64,000 nt of DNA from Pyrenopolyporus hunteri (taxonomy: Eukaryota > Ascomycota > Sordariomycetes > Xylariales > Hypoxylaceae): assembly GCA_902806595.1 (NCBI GenBank), contig CADCXC010000038.1, positions 930,001 through 994,000 on the forward strand, given 5' to 3'. Positions 1 through 13,200 of the stretch are shown here, in pieces. Under the pieces are notes generated by a model. It worked only from the letters and a program-made list of their open reading frames with translations. It was not told the origin of the DNA and ran no database searches. Both the position numbers and the translations under genes were made by a program. Position 1 is the first letter of the stretch. The number at the start of each line of letters is the position of its first letter.

Positions 1-1
1 C

Positions 2-904
2 GGCGAAGATATCGCCTCTCTGAATCATGACATGATACTTATCAAAGCAGTCAAAGTTGGCCTCGTGGGATGCCTGGATCGCCTCCCGCAGGAAGACAAG
101 GATGACATCATCCGTGGTATGGAATTGGGCGCCGATTTCAACTTCGGCCAACTGGCTCAGGCAGAGAACGTACCGGCTACTTTAGCCAGCCTCACGAGGA
201 TGAAAGGCCACGAGCGCAGTTTCCGACTCCGCTTCGCAGAACAGCTGTTGGATATCGCGGGCGCAGCCGGCCATCTGGATTGGACCTGCGCCAAAAAGCT
301 TACCCAATCCAACTTCGAAGCTTACCGCACTGTGTACGAGGTCGGAGTCAGCATTATTTCAGGTCGCCTGAGTGTGCGCAGGGGATACGACTTGGTGTTG
401 ATGCGCCGGCTTCATCTTCTCCGCAAAAAGGGCTTTCGATTTCTCGATTTACATAACGAGGACGATCGGGCTCTAGCAAGGCTCTTATGTATGGGCAGTG
501 TTGCGGATCTTGCAACTGCCAGATTATACAACAAAGCGTGGACAACCCTGGAAGACGACGTCAGGCAATCATTACGAAGGTCTCTGAATATCGACGGTTC
601 CGTTGCTGAGCCGGCTGTCCAGGTCACGTACATACCAGCGCTTATCACTCAAGCTACTGACGCTAGCGGCCCCGGGGCGCTCGAAGCTAAGGAGCGCGCG
701 TTACGAAGCGCACTCCGTTACTTATGTCGAGTAATGGCTGCTCCTGATAAGCCGAACGGACCCGTGAGTGTCATCGAGCGGAACGTATTAGCCACCTTGA
801 AAAATGTCGTACAGAATCCAAAATTTCGCGAGGATCCTGCTATCCTAGAAACGGCCCCTATACCGGAAAGCCTTGTTGCAATGACGGAATTAAGTGGTTG
901 GTAA
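2..904 (+). CDS. Conserved fungal protein of unknown function (5' end outside window)
   Basis: The reading frame is open from the first bases of the window through a methionine at 32 to a stop at 902-904. The gene therefore most likely begins upstream and this is only its 3' part (301 codons including stop). The protein is soluble-looking and helix-rich, with no signal peptide or membrane segment. It contains a stretch reading LLDIAGAAGHLDW, followed by a conserved LARLLCMGSVADL-type segment, a pattern I associate with a widespread uncharacterised ascomycete family. I cannot name a reaction for it. Codon use looks normal and there is no sign of decay. The start at 32 should not be treated as the true start. 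Confidence 0.7.
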   Translation, partial: GEDIASLNHDMILIKAVKVGLVGCLDRLPQEDKDDIIRGMELGADFNFGQLAQAENVPATLASLTRMKGHERSFRLRFAEQLLDIAGAAGHLDWTCAKKLTQSNFEAYRTVYEVGVSIISGRLSVRRGYDLVLMRRLHLLRKKGFRFLDLHNEDDRALARLLCMGSVADLATARLYNKAWTTLEDDVRQSLRRSLNIDGSVAEPAVQVTYIPALITQATDASGPGALEAKERALRSALRYLCRVMAAPDKPNGPVSVIERNVLATLKNVVQNPKFREDPAILETAPIPESLVAMTELSGW

Positions 905-1797
905 TGAAAATAGAGCCTTTAGCTAGGTAATTGTCATATGATAATTAGCCTGGTCTGATAGCCTTTTTTGCATGGAGGAAGTTATTTCATCTTACGGACC
1001 CCGGCAGTCTCCTATGATAGACATTTCCTTTTAGCTCAAATACGGTGCTGCGAGGCACGGGATGGCTACTTATTTGTTACGATATCTGATACCAACCAAG
1101 TCTCTTACTTATCTATAGATACCTCTTGCAATCCGGTATCCTTACCGCATAATGTTATGGGATGATACCAATCGTATATAGTGGTTTTGGTGGCACATCG
1201 TCGAGACTTAACAGCAATGAAGCGGGTCGACTGGCCAGTACGCATCAACGAAAAGGAGCGATTCAGGGGTTTAAAGCCCAAGTGCCCCCTCCCCCTCCCC
1301 CCCCCCCCAAAAAAAAATATCCAGGCACACAGAGCTGTTCTCGTAGGATTCAGCATTTATTTTAATGGAATATTTCCTAGTTTTCTAATGCCGTCCATTC
1401 ACACGAGAACTTTGCACGGAGAACTCGGTAACTCGGTCGACGGCACGTACACGCAATCATGAGCTACCAAATGCACTTTGGTCAAGGTATTCATGGAACT
1501 CTCCTATCGGACGGCGGTACGCTACAGGTAGGCAAGCGGTAATCCACACTCACTTTAGCCAAACTCCATCGTCTAAGCTCTCGCTTGTCGAGACGGATGA
1601 CTGAACCATCGACGCACCAGTTAGCCAACAGACTAACTATTCCCTTATGATACACAGATATCTACGTGGATGTTATTGTCTTCGTTTGTTTCTGTCTAGG
1701 CTTGTTTTAAGCCTCCGCCATACCCCTCCACGCTGTCGTCTTATTAACGCGTCGGTCATCCCCAAGAGTAATCGGCTTATTTTGGTCGTATACAAGG
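905..1797. other. Intergenic spacer with a C/A homopolymer tract
   Basis: No gene is supported here. The short open frames on both strands have no recognisable content. The only distinct feature is a low-complexity tract (see 1285-1317). The right edge abuts the stop codon of the GPCR gene, so part of this is probably its 3' UTR. Confidence 0.6.
1285..1317. repeat. Poly-C/poly-A low-complexity tract
   Basis: An interrupted run of cytosines (1285-1308) is followed directly by nine adenines (1309-1317). It is a slippage-prone tract whose length is likely to vary between isolates or be misread by sequencing. Open frames reading through it are artefacts. Confidence 0.9.
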
Positions 1798-3532
1798 TTA
1801 TATACTATTCAGCGATCCGCCGCGCATGACCCTAATCGCGCCCCCGCTCGCGGAATTACGGCCGGGGGTACTCGGGGCACTGAGATCGCTCCCGGCGTCG
1901 TCGCCTTGGCCGTGAGTCTTACGGCGCGAGAGTTCCACGGCGCGCTCGCGCTCGCGCTCGTTGCGCACGGCCACTGCGTCGCGGTGGCCACGTGGTAGTC
2001 CCTTGCGGGAGTCGAGACGGGCACGCACCTCCTGACGCAGGGCAGTCCAGGTGGTTGAGAAGAAGATGACCGCGTTCCAAACGCCCTGGAGAGGTAGCAC
2101 GACGGCGCTGGCTAAATTGAGCGCGAAGCTAGCGCCCTCGGCGTAGACGAGGTCGTGCACGCGGTTAATGCTGCTCGGCGTCCACGTCACGAACACGCTG
2201 ATGGCGAATACGAATGATGTTCGCAGATACGCCAACTTCACCGGGTCCATATGGCTGAATCGAGCCCGCCAGCGCTGGAAGTTACTGTAAATACGTTTCC
2301 GGAGACCCTGCTTCGGCGGCGGGTCCGCCGTGATGTGCGTGATCGTGGTCTGGTATGGGGTTGCCGGTGGGGTATTGATCGAGGGACTATTCAAGCCTCC
2401 TTTGTTGTTGGGAGGTTCGTCAAACCAATTAGGGGGCGCTCCACCGGCCGACGTTGATCCGCCGATATCACACGCCGTGGTTGAGTTTACCGTTGTAATT
2501 TGCACGACCTCTCGGTTGATGCTGCCCATAACCGCGGCGTTTGTGAAGAGAGTCTACTAACCCGTTAGTTAACCCGAACCTGCACTCTCACACTTGAGGT
2601 TCGAGTTACGCACCTTCTCCCCAGAGTCACGCGGCGCCGGAAGATCCTGAGTAGGATTGCTGAGCGATAAGTTACGTAGTTGGTTCCGTTGCTTGAAGAC
2701 GTAGTAGCCGACCGCCACATAAATACACGACGAGAGGATGATGCAAACCCATATGGGGAGGTAGTATGTGTAGATTCTCAGGTTGGACCAATCCTTATCT
2801 ATCCAACACCAAATCTATACGCGTCGTCAGTATGGATGGCCGCGATACAGACGCGAATGGGAGGGCAAGGGGCGCTGGTCCGTAAATCGACTTACCGTGG
2901 CGTTCCCGTATACATTCTCCCCATCGCTCTGGCGGACGACAAGTAACCATAATGACGGGATAAAGGGGATACCATAACAGACAAGGAAGTAAGCCCACCA
3001 GTATCGAAGGAAACTCCTAGGATTCGCGGAAAAGAAGAAGACCATGTATACGTTGACGGCCATGGCAAAAGACCACCATGGATCCGATTGCATAAACCTA
3101 CTCCTATGTCAGCTAGGGCCTATCATGATGGCTCCCTATTAAAGGTTTTTTTTTTTTTTCCTTTAGAAGATAGACGCAGCGGACTTACAGTTCAAACATG
3201 AAGGCCTGCGCCTGGCATAAGTTACTACGCGATCCCGCCAGCACCCCAGAATATCCTATCAAGCAGGCGACGCTGGCCCCAAGGTTGGCAAAAGATGCGA
3301 AAACAATGAAGGTGTTTGGCACGGTACGGAGCCGTTTGAAGGCGGCGTATGCGATGAAAATGAGAAGGACACCGGTGACGGATAAGGCGGCGCCTAATCT
3401 CTCAAATATCACGATGGTGTCGATGTGCTGTCGCGTAAGTGAGCCGAGGGCGACAACCGGAGCGGCTCCGTTGGTGTCACTATGTTCTGACCCGTCCATC
3501 GCCGTTGTCGTGACACTGTCGCCGGAGATCAA
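1798..3532 (-). CDS. cAMP-receptor-like G-protein-coupled receptor (four exons)
   Basis: Seven-transmembrane receptor of the Dictyostelium-cAR-like (Git3/Crl) group, expected at the plasma membrane upstream of heterotrimeric G proteins and cAMP. Exons on the minus strand: 3532-3189, 3097-2896, 2814-2614, 2553-1798, giving 500 aa. All introns are GT-AG and the frames join exactly. TM1-2 (about 48-94) lie in exon 1, TM3-4 (to about 167) in exon 2, and TM5 (about 196-222) in exon 3, which also carries the diagnostic WCWID motif after NAT. TM6 (about 358-375) and TM7 (about 392-415) lie in exon 4. The third cytoplasmic loop is long (about 130 residues) and Pro/Ser/Thr-rich, and the tail is basic and polar. 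Exon 3 has no ATG and is easily missed. The ligand is unknown; that it senses cAMP is not shown. Confidence 0.9.
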
Positions 3533-6500
3533 TAGTCATTAGAAGCGTCGATTAAATACTTAGGGCACCGAGTATGATGGAGATTTATAAACAGCGTTGC
3601 CCTCGGTGTTCCCTCGCGGAGGTAAATTAGGCAACTCGTATAGGAAACCTAGGGTAGATGGAATACTCCCGCCATCGATGAATGGAATGGAACTTCGAAG
3701 TTCGACGATGCAGATAACTCCCGCAATAATATGGCGAATTGGGCTGTATCTCGAAGAGCTAGGAACTTTTGAAGCCCCTGCGGTGGTGACAGTGACGCGA
3801 TGCTGCAGAGTGCGAGTTACGACACACGTAACTATGAACACAAGAAGATGCACACAAGTGATGTATTAGTGCAGAGGGAGGTATCGAGGAAAAGACTGCA
3901 ACCAAAACTGATAGACGTGAACTTTGCTAGCCTATATGAAAGACTGTATTAGGTGTTTCCGGTTGGGTAGGTGTTGTTGGCCGAAAGGAAGGGTAGCCGA
4001 CTGGTGGTTTATTGACCCTATTATCCTGGGATGATAGGCATGAAAAATAAGCGAGTAGGGTAGGTAGGTAACCTTTATGGGCCAAGAATTCGAACCCGTT
4101 TCGAGGGAAAGACGAGTCCGAGGACGAAGGTTGAATTAAGAATTAGATTCGAGTTACCGGGTGAGTTAAACGGGTGAAACTAAACGTGTATCCTCGGGGG
4201 GAGATGCAATATGATAGGAGTTCAAAGTTTGAAGGGAAACGAAAACGAACAAGGCCAGAGACGCATGTATCCGTAGCCCTCGCTTGCTGTTTAGTTGTTA
4301 AATTATTCCCAATGACCGAATAATATGCCCCATGACATGGCAGAAGGAAGGAAAAAGAGGGGAAGCAAAGCACATAGGTATCCGGGGAGATGTCGTCAAT
4401 TGGGCGGATGCATATTGAGATACATGCTCTCAGCCTTGGTTGTGAATACACCCAGTAGAGGGGGAATGCATACACATGTATGCTGATTGAAGGAGAGGCT
4501 AGGTACGTGAAGTATGTCGAGAGATAGGTAGCCGGTGCGAAAGACAATTTGCAAGGCTAGGTTCAGACCGACTTTCACCTGCACCGTTACACGACAAGGG
4601 GATCGTATCCGAGTGAATGGAGCATAAGGAAGAGGAAAGCAAGGAAGTCGTCATGGCCCGAACGGGAACGCTATGATCTACAGGATTCATGGGTGAGTGG
4701 TTGTTATGTGCCAGATGGGTATCGTGAAGCCCAAGAAATACGTCTGACAAACAGATGACTGATATCAATCGGGACTGTCTCTTTAGCCTCACTTACCGTA
4801 TTTTACCTATATACCTACCTATCGGAGCCCAATTATATTAAAACATATAGGGTTGCGGCAGGACTAACCGCTCTGTTTGGCCAAGGAGCTCACCTGAGCC
4901 TTCCTTTAGCTGACTTACGAAGTGACGTGCAGATGCTAATAAGCAGCTGAGATAATATACCGGCGAGGGAAATCTTTCCTATATAAGCGACCCCTACCTT
5001 GCGACTTACCTGAGCTTATAAGGAAAGGCACGGCTACTACGACGCTGCACAGTCGCCACGAAACCCCCTTATCCGTCTCCAGCTGCACATCTCCGGAACT
5101 TGCATACCTAGCTAATCGAGGACTCACTAAATCGACCACCGACAAGGGCCCTAGAAGGAAGAAGATGCAATTTAGGATCTTGTCTTGGGCGGAAGGATCT
5201 ATTCTCATGAGATTGATCGACATCAACCACCGGACAACGCATTCATAAGAGGCCTATTTCCCAGAATCCTAACTAAGTGGCTGGCTTGCTTGGGTGTCTT
5301 GGTGAACGCCACAGGAACAAACAGAGTAGTAGGCGTGCCAAACACTTGGAGATCTCTCTTCCCCATCTCCCCGCTATTTTTTCCGATATGTTTTGCATTT
5401 GCTCTCACGTGGGTGAAAACCTGGCTTGGCCGGATTGACACATAGTACACGACAGGCAAACCCTGCGTCAATCATCCAAGGTTGAGATTGTCGGAGACTA
5501 CTTGCCTTGGGGCCACCGAACAGGCCTCAGTATTCAAGCGTGTACATAGGTGAATAATGTGAATAATGGCTGGGAGTGCTGTCAAATCATTCACGACGAG
5601 GGAACAGGACAAGACATACAGGTAACCATCAAGGGAGACGCTCCGAAAGAGAGAAGAGAAAAATCTCTGGCGGTGTCTCGCCCACTAAGGAAACGCTGAG
5701 ACCAACAAAGGTATTGATTAAGGATGGGCAGCTGTTTGCTACACCACATGATGTGACCTGCAGTCTCGGGCCAATGGCGAACAGCTCTCACATATCAACG
5801 AAATGCACCAAGGCTAAGTACCGCCGACTCGAGGTGCTGGACCAACCAGAATTGATTATTTCTGTAGATGTCGATTTCCAACCACAAGTTTCGGTCACCG
5901 AATGGGTTGTTTCGCTCTGTTCTGAGGTTACCTACTTCAATAGCTATAGATCAATGCAGCTGAAGGCGCCATAGCTTCGTTCGGAATCGGAGAAGAGCCC
6001 CCATATCGCTTACTCGGTCCCTGGTTCCGGGGGCATACCTCTCGGCGGTTGGGATAGTTTGGAGATATGAAATCCGACCCAAATCCAGTCGCCAATTCCC
6101 AGTCGTTCGTCGCGAGCATGAGCGACCTCAGATCATCACTGTAAGCATGCCATTTTTGCCTACGATATCTAAGCATCGAGGCTTATTGCACATCTCTAAA
6201 CATCAGGCCAGTGAGTAAGTGCCTTGGATATCAAATTACGCACATCGAATACACGCAATGCCAAAATCCAGTCTGGAATGAGGGTGGGCGCGACAGAACG
6301 TGGGAGTCCAGTTTTAGCGACCCGCCACGTCCCCGTCTCGCCCGTGGGGAAGTAAATTCAGCACCAAAACATTGCCGTTTGTGGCGGACAGGACCGATCC
6401 TGTATGAGATGATTGGATAACCGAAGTTAGAGATCATTTGGGGTAGCCCGCAGACAATAGGCGTGATGCCGTATCTTAGATTAATGGTTCTTCCTTGCAT

Positions 6501-8535
6501 TATGGCTTCCTCGTGGCACGCTAGCTTGAATAGTACTGGAGCGATTGAGCGGCCACGAGATTGATTACTTTAGATGTGTGCGGTTATCCTTCCCGTGATT
6601 AATGCAATATAAATAAACAAATATGAGTAGTCTTTGGATCCCAATCCTAGCACGAGCCCACGGGTTCGGGAGCTTAAACGGTCTCGAGAAACCAAGGAGG
6701 GGTGAACAGCTGCAGCCAATCCGAGTCAAAACTCGGGTTCCCTGATCCAACGGAATTTACGTAGAACCACGGCATCCCAGTTACTAGGTTCAGGTACTAC
6801 CTGTGATAGTGCAAGGAAAGAGACAGGAAAGAGACGCGAACGGGCGCGATGACCGACAGCTCTAAAACCCGAGCTAGCCACCCTTTCTTACATGTAGGTT
6901 TTATATGTATGGTTATACCTATCGTGGATAATATCTTCTTACACCAGCGTTCCTAGTGCTCCCCTGGTATCATTGGCAACGTCTTAAGTAAAGCTAGCAT
7001 CATCTAGAGCTTTTCTCTATCTATACGCCCCGTCATCCCAATTGCCAAGCCAGTGTGACTTTAACCAAATGGATAATACAGCAACTTACGATTTCATATA
7101 TCAAATCAAACAGCTTATGAGACAATCACTTAACTTTCCCGCTCTTGAACCTGTCGTCATTAATTTTCGCACGGAAGAGCGTAATCATCCATTACACGTA
7201 GGGATCAAAATCTCTTCCTTTCGCCAAGTGTACTAGCTAGCAGGGCATCGACTCCGTGCCGGATCCCTGGCATCCACTGGAGTGAACTGGGTTTAATATA
7301 CAGGTATGTATCAAGTGTAAGTTGAATCCGTACTTGGGTTATCGGAGGGGTACTTATATCTGTCATACATTTCCTACTATAGTCACCGCTAGTTCTAGAT
7401 AAGTATTTCGTTTAATATCGTCAATACGCTTTATCGATGCCCAACAAAAATTATTTAATTCGCGGTTTTATTTTCTTTAAATTTTCCGCACGGGAGGAGG
7501 GGTGATAGAACTTAGGGGCGATTAAACACCCCAGCTAAGGGACCTACTAAATTCGTCTCATCATCCACCAAACTCTACTAATAAGCAATCAACTACGTAT
7601 AATCCCCGAAATACAAAGATGTGTATCTACGCCGAGCAATTACTGCCACGACCGTAAATTACTTCACGGAGGGCCCGAATAATCTATCTTCGCCCCTAAA
7701 ACGTGATATTTGGATCGTTAAGACTCCAACAAATGCCCTTATCGCGGCTATACCGGTATATGCGATGGCAATAATTACGACCGAAATTCTGGGATACCGG
7801 CGGCGAGTCTGGGTTCGTTCTAATAATCTGAACGCCTACTATGCTAATTAAACCTAGCTGCCTGTCTACTGAATATACCTAGGTAAGTAGGTATACTATA
7901 AGGAGGATAAATCCTGAGACCGGGATTCAATTTGTCGAAGCTACGAAGAAGAGAAGGACGAAAAGGAAGATAGCCGCAGCTCGGACAGCTGCGGAATCTC
8001 GTGTTCATCAGGTGGGGCGACGAAGCCGTCCCCCACCTCATCGTCTGTCACCTCGCGGGGTTAGGTGACCGCACAGCACGGTAACACGTACCGAGTAGTT
8101 GGCACAAAGCCCCTACATTGGCGATTCTTGGAGATAAATAAATAGCGCTCTAAAAGTTAAGGACCACAAGAGTTACCCCAGTAGCTGGATACGTACGTAA
8201 AGTGAAGAATTATGAAAAAAAAAAAAAGACCAGAGAGGCACCAGGAGGCGAGCGTGGCTTTATCCCACTCCGAGGAAACGGTTATGACACGTCAATTAAC
8301 ATTTCCAGGGTCTGAGATCAGCAACGATTCTCAAACCATGAGATCTATATAAGACAGGTAAAAAATAAGAGTGATATTGAGGAGCCACCAACTTCCATCT
8401 TGGTACAAGAATATATACCTAGACTACCGCTCCAGGGTGATTATAAGAATCTCATCGAAACTGGAGGGTGGGTGTCCGGAGGTGACGTACCGTCCAGTTA
8501 TTAGTCGTGATACGCTCGTCCTATGTATTCCACAA
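3533..8535. other. 5 kb gene-free spacer
   Basis: I find no supportable gene. Frames up to 134 codons exist on both strands (for example 4143-4547 and 5576-5974) but show no domains, signal peptides or splice-joined extensions. The segment contains scattered TAGGTA/TACCTA motifs and short A/T runs (8216-8228). Part of the left end is the promoter of the GPCR gene and the right end is 3' flank of the permease gene. Confidence 0.5.
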
Positions 8536-10295
8536 TCAAACAGTGTATATGAAGTCGGGCCTATTGTCACCCAGGGCCTCGATTTCCTTCTCGGTCTTAC
8601 CCTCGATAAGGTAGTCCCGCTTCCCCTGCCGCCTTTTTTGGTTCTCGATGCGCAGTAACGTCGACATCAACAAGCTACCGCCGAACAGGAATAACGCCAT
8701 ATAAGCAACAATGACACCGTGTCCCTCGAGATATCTCGGTGGGCTAAAGTAGATGTTAGAGCTAACGATACCGTTAAGGTTGCCCCAGCCAATGACAAAG
8801 CCCAGCACAACGCCACGTTTGTACACGCCCTCAATGTTATTAGCCATCCAGCTAATAGTGTTCGAGATGCATGGGTATATTCCGAGAGCTCCGAGGAATG
8901 TACCAGCATACTTCACCCTAGGGTCCGTCGAAGCAAGAAGCATTAGAAAACCGGCGACACCGATGAGGCTGACGCAAATGTTGCACAACCCGCGCTGGCG
9001 AGTCCGGTCAGCGATAAAGCCGATAGCAACAGTGAGCAAAGCGGCGGCGGCGTAAGGGGGTACGCTCAGGAGCTGGGCCCGGACCACATTGGTACCCCAG
9101 CCTAATTCCTGGATAATGCTGGGTAGGAAGAGCGAAAAGGCATATAGGGGCATGTCGCAACCCATGTAGATAGCCATGCCCAACCACATCTTCCAATCCT
9201 TGAGACCGGCAATGAGATAGCTAATCTTCCACTCCTCATGCTCGGCCGAAGACTGCTGATCCAACTTCAATCGGCGAACTACGCGGACACGGTCTTCGTC
9301 CGAGAGGAATCGAGCTTGGTCGGGAAAGTCGTGAACCATCCAGAACGACGCAACTCCGAACACTACAGTCAATAGGCCCTCCAAAATGAATATCCACGCC
9401 CAACCAGGTCGGTTACCGATGCCGTCCATCTGTTCTATAGCAGCCGCAAGGAGACCACCGAAAGAGCCGGACACAGCGGCCGCCGAGAAGAAAATGGCCT
9501 GTGACGGTTTAGTGACAACGGCTAGAGGCTGGTGGAGGGAAAAGAACCCTCAACTTACCGCACGAACACCGAACTCGGAACGTTTATACCAACAAGATAG
9601 ATAGTAATTTACACCAGGGAATAGACCCGCCTCAGCCAGGCCGAGAAACCAGCGAGCGGCCATAAGACCCGAGTAATTGTAAACAAAGCCCATGCCAGTC
9701 ATTGAGGCACCCCATAATACCCTTGGTGGGCGCAGTGTCAGTTACGCCGATTGCTGATTTTTGATAATCATGGTTATGAGACTTACATGATGATTGGGAT
9801 GAACACGGACGGCCGCAACCTCTTGAGCAGGACATTCGTCACGGGTTCGAAAACAGAATACGAAATAAAAAATATGGTAAGCGTTAAGTTATATTCTTCT
9901 GGCACCTTTAAATGCAAGTCATCGGTAAGATGCGCAACCTTCGCATTGCCAATGTTGGTCCGATCCAAGAAGGCAAGGAGGTAAAGTATACAGAGCTGGA
10001 GAGAATTCGTCAGCCACGTAAGACCCCATCAGCTAACGTTGTATTGCGATCATACCCAAGGGATCAGTATCCAGTCAAGTTTCCAAACTAACTTGCGGTC
10101 CTGACACGACTGTTAGCCACAACCAAAAGACGCACAGCCAAAATCTGATAGCGGCGCGCTGCTGCGAATGATACTCACAATCTTGTCTTTTTCTTCTTGG
10201 CTGAGGTGAGCATCCGGATCAGGAGGAAGTCCATCGACGGCGACCCCACGATTTTCGTCCTGAGACTCGCGCGAATTCTTCTCGACGTCGCTCAT
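8536..10295 (-). CDS. MFS permease, anion:cation symporter (ACS/Dal5-Tna1) family
   Basis: Twelve-TM major facilitator expected to import an organic anion or vitamin-like substrate (nicotinate, allantoate, pantothenate and similar are substrates of named relatives). The substrate here is not predictable. Exons on the minus strand: 10295-10179, 10100-10056, 9995-9787, 9721-9559, 9498-8536, giving 498 aa, a normal length. The family signature FLDRTNIGNAKV lies at the end of TM1, followed by the EAGLFPG motif before TM5. The first TM is assembled from exons 2 and 3; exon 2 is only 45 nt. The acidic N-terminal tail and hydrophilic C-terminus are typical. A second member of the same family lies at 58430-60574 with a different intron pattern, so the two are not recent duplicates. 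Confidence 0.92.
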
Positions 10296-13200
10296 GATGA
10301 TGATATATATCTCTTCTACGTCGGCCCGCTTAGCGCGATAAAGTGACTAGATGAGGAAAGCAAGACCCGATGGCGATCCAAGCGGTGAGATATCTCATCC
10401 GTCGCCCGAACCAAGGACGTCGAGAATCGACACAATCGATGTGTGCGGTCAATCCAGCTGAAATACTTATTGCTAGGCCGGCCAAGTCAAACTTAGAGAA
10501 GGGCAAGGAGATTGAGCTGATATATATAAAATGAGGGAAAGGAAGGGATTGAGGGAGATAGATGAATGGCCTCGTGTGGCGTAAAACTGCGCGGGTGTAG
10601 ATATAAGTGTGGTAGGTGCGGGTGGGTAGGAGGAGCTGGTAGCTAGGTAAGTAACAGACTTAGCACACAAGTACAGCGCATGGGAAGCGTGATTAGCCCG
10701 AGTTATAAACATCGACAGGGCTGGTTGTGCTGGCGAATGGGAGGTAGTAACGAGGCCGGGGGAAGAAGACAATGAAGGGGATCGGCACTTTTATTAAATG
10801 GAGAGAACACGGGGAATTATCAATTTCGGGGGATGGGGGCCAGGCAAGAACCGGCTTACATTTTCGCTTGAATTGTCATCGTTGGTACAGTAAGGAGGCC
10901 CATCGTCGGTGTGGATTAGAAATTGACAATGAAAGGCTTTATCCTACCCAATCCCACGTTTTATTGGTTTACTTGGATTTCTGCATATGGGATGGACGGC
11001 GCCGAGGTGGATGGCAAAGAAAAGACGCGACTTATATCTCGGGCCCAACATCTCATCCAATGGAACGCTGCGATACCCCCTCCCATCAGCGGCGATTTTC
11101 CGAATACCCCTAGCAGAAATCTTTGCTCGTCGGTCAAACGGGCTTGGAATAGACTACTATTCAAAACCCATCTCGTACGATAATGCTTGGTGGGTGAGCG
11201 ACAACCAAAAAGAAACGATTTTGGATTACCTTGGAGTTGTGGCAGCTAGTTCTAGAAGCAGCGCCACGATGTCACGTTCTGCAGACTAAGAGCAACGGCC
11301 AAGACCTGACGAAGGACCCCTGCGATGCACCTACTAACGAGGCTTACGCCGATAGGAACACCTGGAGAGCCGAAGCGCGGGTAAGCTAGCCCAAGCGTGC
11401 TTGCTATGTAGAGGTAGGTATAAACGAGCCTTGAATTTTATTATGTGTCTTGAAACTTTTCGATTTGCCTCTTTGGGTTGTTTGGAGTTTGCTTTCTTGA
11501 GGTTGAGTTGAGGTAATATCCGGAAAGTTGTGCTTGTACGGGGGGCATTGGCATGGGACGAAACACATAATGGGAAGGAGATGTTATGTGCTCGTGATAC
11601 CATTGAAGATTTTGTGTACGGTATCTCCCGGTATAGGGAGGGTTTCTTTTTCTGTAACAGGGAGGATGAGTCCCAATACCGAAGAATCGTGCCTTGGTCA
11701 ATTTCAGCCGCACGGTTATACCTTGCGCTCAACTTGTCTTGTAAGACGCTCGTCAGCACCGTAATAATTCGTATATATCTCGTGTCTAACAGAGAATCTT
11801 GGGTTTAATAAGCTATATTCGCAAAATTCGGCCAGTTGAATTCTGACGCGTCTTAGATCGTGTCTTGTAACCCTTCGCACACCATAGACATCTTTCGTCG
11901 CGGTGTCGTATTAGAAACGATAGCATACGCGGAATCCGCCCTTACCTACGCTACTTTCCCAGAGAACGGTCAAGTCCGTTCAACTCTCCCGAGCTTGTGC
12001 TTTGCGGATAACAAACATAATCCCAAGAAATAAAATTGGGCAAAACAGAATAAGAGCTGGGAACTCGAGATTACAAAACCTGACGATGTCATTGGGACCC
12101 ACCAAGTTTCTCTTTGGCTCGGCGTCTCCATACCCCATACTGCCTATAGTCGTCATTCCCCGACCTCTTAGGTTAGATACCTAGGTACGTACGAATTCAC
12201 CGACTTGGCTACATTATCCTTGTAGCTCGTCTTCGCCACTTCAAGTCAAGTACCTATTTGTGGGCGGAGCTACCCCGCATCGAAGGATCGGTGGGGTCAG
12301 CCCGCTCCAAGGGAATTTGAAAGTCCAGCGCTTCCCCAACCCCGTCCCACTTTAGAGAGGTGCGGGACTTAACATGGAGAAATTCATACCGAGCCATGCG
12401 TGTGAATGAGATACAATTCCTTAGATATCGTGGATATCGTAGGGACCTAATCCGACTTACCACTCCTCAACCCTTTATGTTATTGGGAATCTCTGCCCTT
12501 CCCTCTTTTGAACCATCACCACTAGTTACTATATTGATTTTGAGGAACCATCCGAATCTAACGTGATACGTGCGATGAAAATACCAAGACATACGTAAAT
12601 CGAGGCAGCCAACTCGTCTACAGGCAGTATTTGACCAATTCGTGTTTCGTTCTAAGACCGTGATTCTTCCTCGGTGACATTCAGCCTTACGAGACAACAA
12701 CAAGCTCACAGAAAGTAGCTGGGGCCGCCCATTTCGCTGCACCACAGGGCACGATACCCGGTTCGGTATTGGTGTCTTTCCGTTACACAGGTAAAGTAGC
12801 TTTATATAACTTCTTTCTTCAGCTGATGCATCCCTATACGAATTTGAGTCCTTGGACATGGATGCGTTCTTGGATATTCCATGTTTCGTGCCTTTCATAG
12901 GTAAAACATTGTAGCACAACCTCGAACTTATGCGGTTGCCCCTATTAACTACTTATGTACCCAGGCCCAAAATGGATTGGCTGGGTTCGTATATGTGCTT
13001 CGGGAACGACTCGCGGGGCCGAGCAAGACATACATGTAGTCTTATCCTCGGGAGAGGAACGCTCGTCTTTGGATAGTTATCTTCGACCTGCTCTTACATG
13101 TAGGCAGATATGCACCCGCTGAGTTGTGGCTAGGAATACATCTCGCCGAGCCGTAAAAGAAATTATAGTATCGAGCTAGGTATCAATCCCGTAATCCGGG

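Noticed and set aside
4143..4547. 134-codon minus-strand frame rich in Tyr, Ser and Phe
   Set aside because: Composition reflects repetitive pyrimidine-rich sequence; no signal peptide with a sensible mature protein and no family resemblance.
5576..5974. 132-codon plus-strand frame in the 3.5-8.5 kb spacer
   Set aside because: No recognisable domain, no splice-extended partners and unconvincing amino-acid pattern; not supported as a gene.
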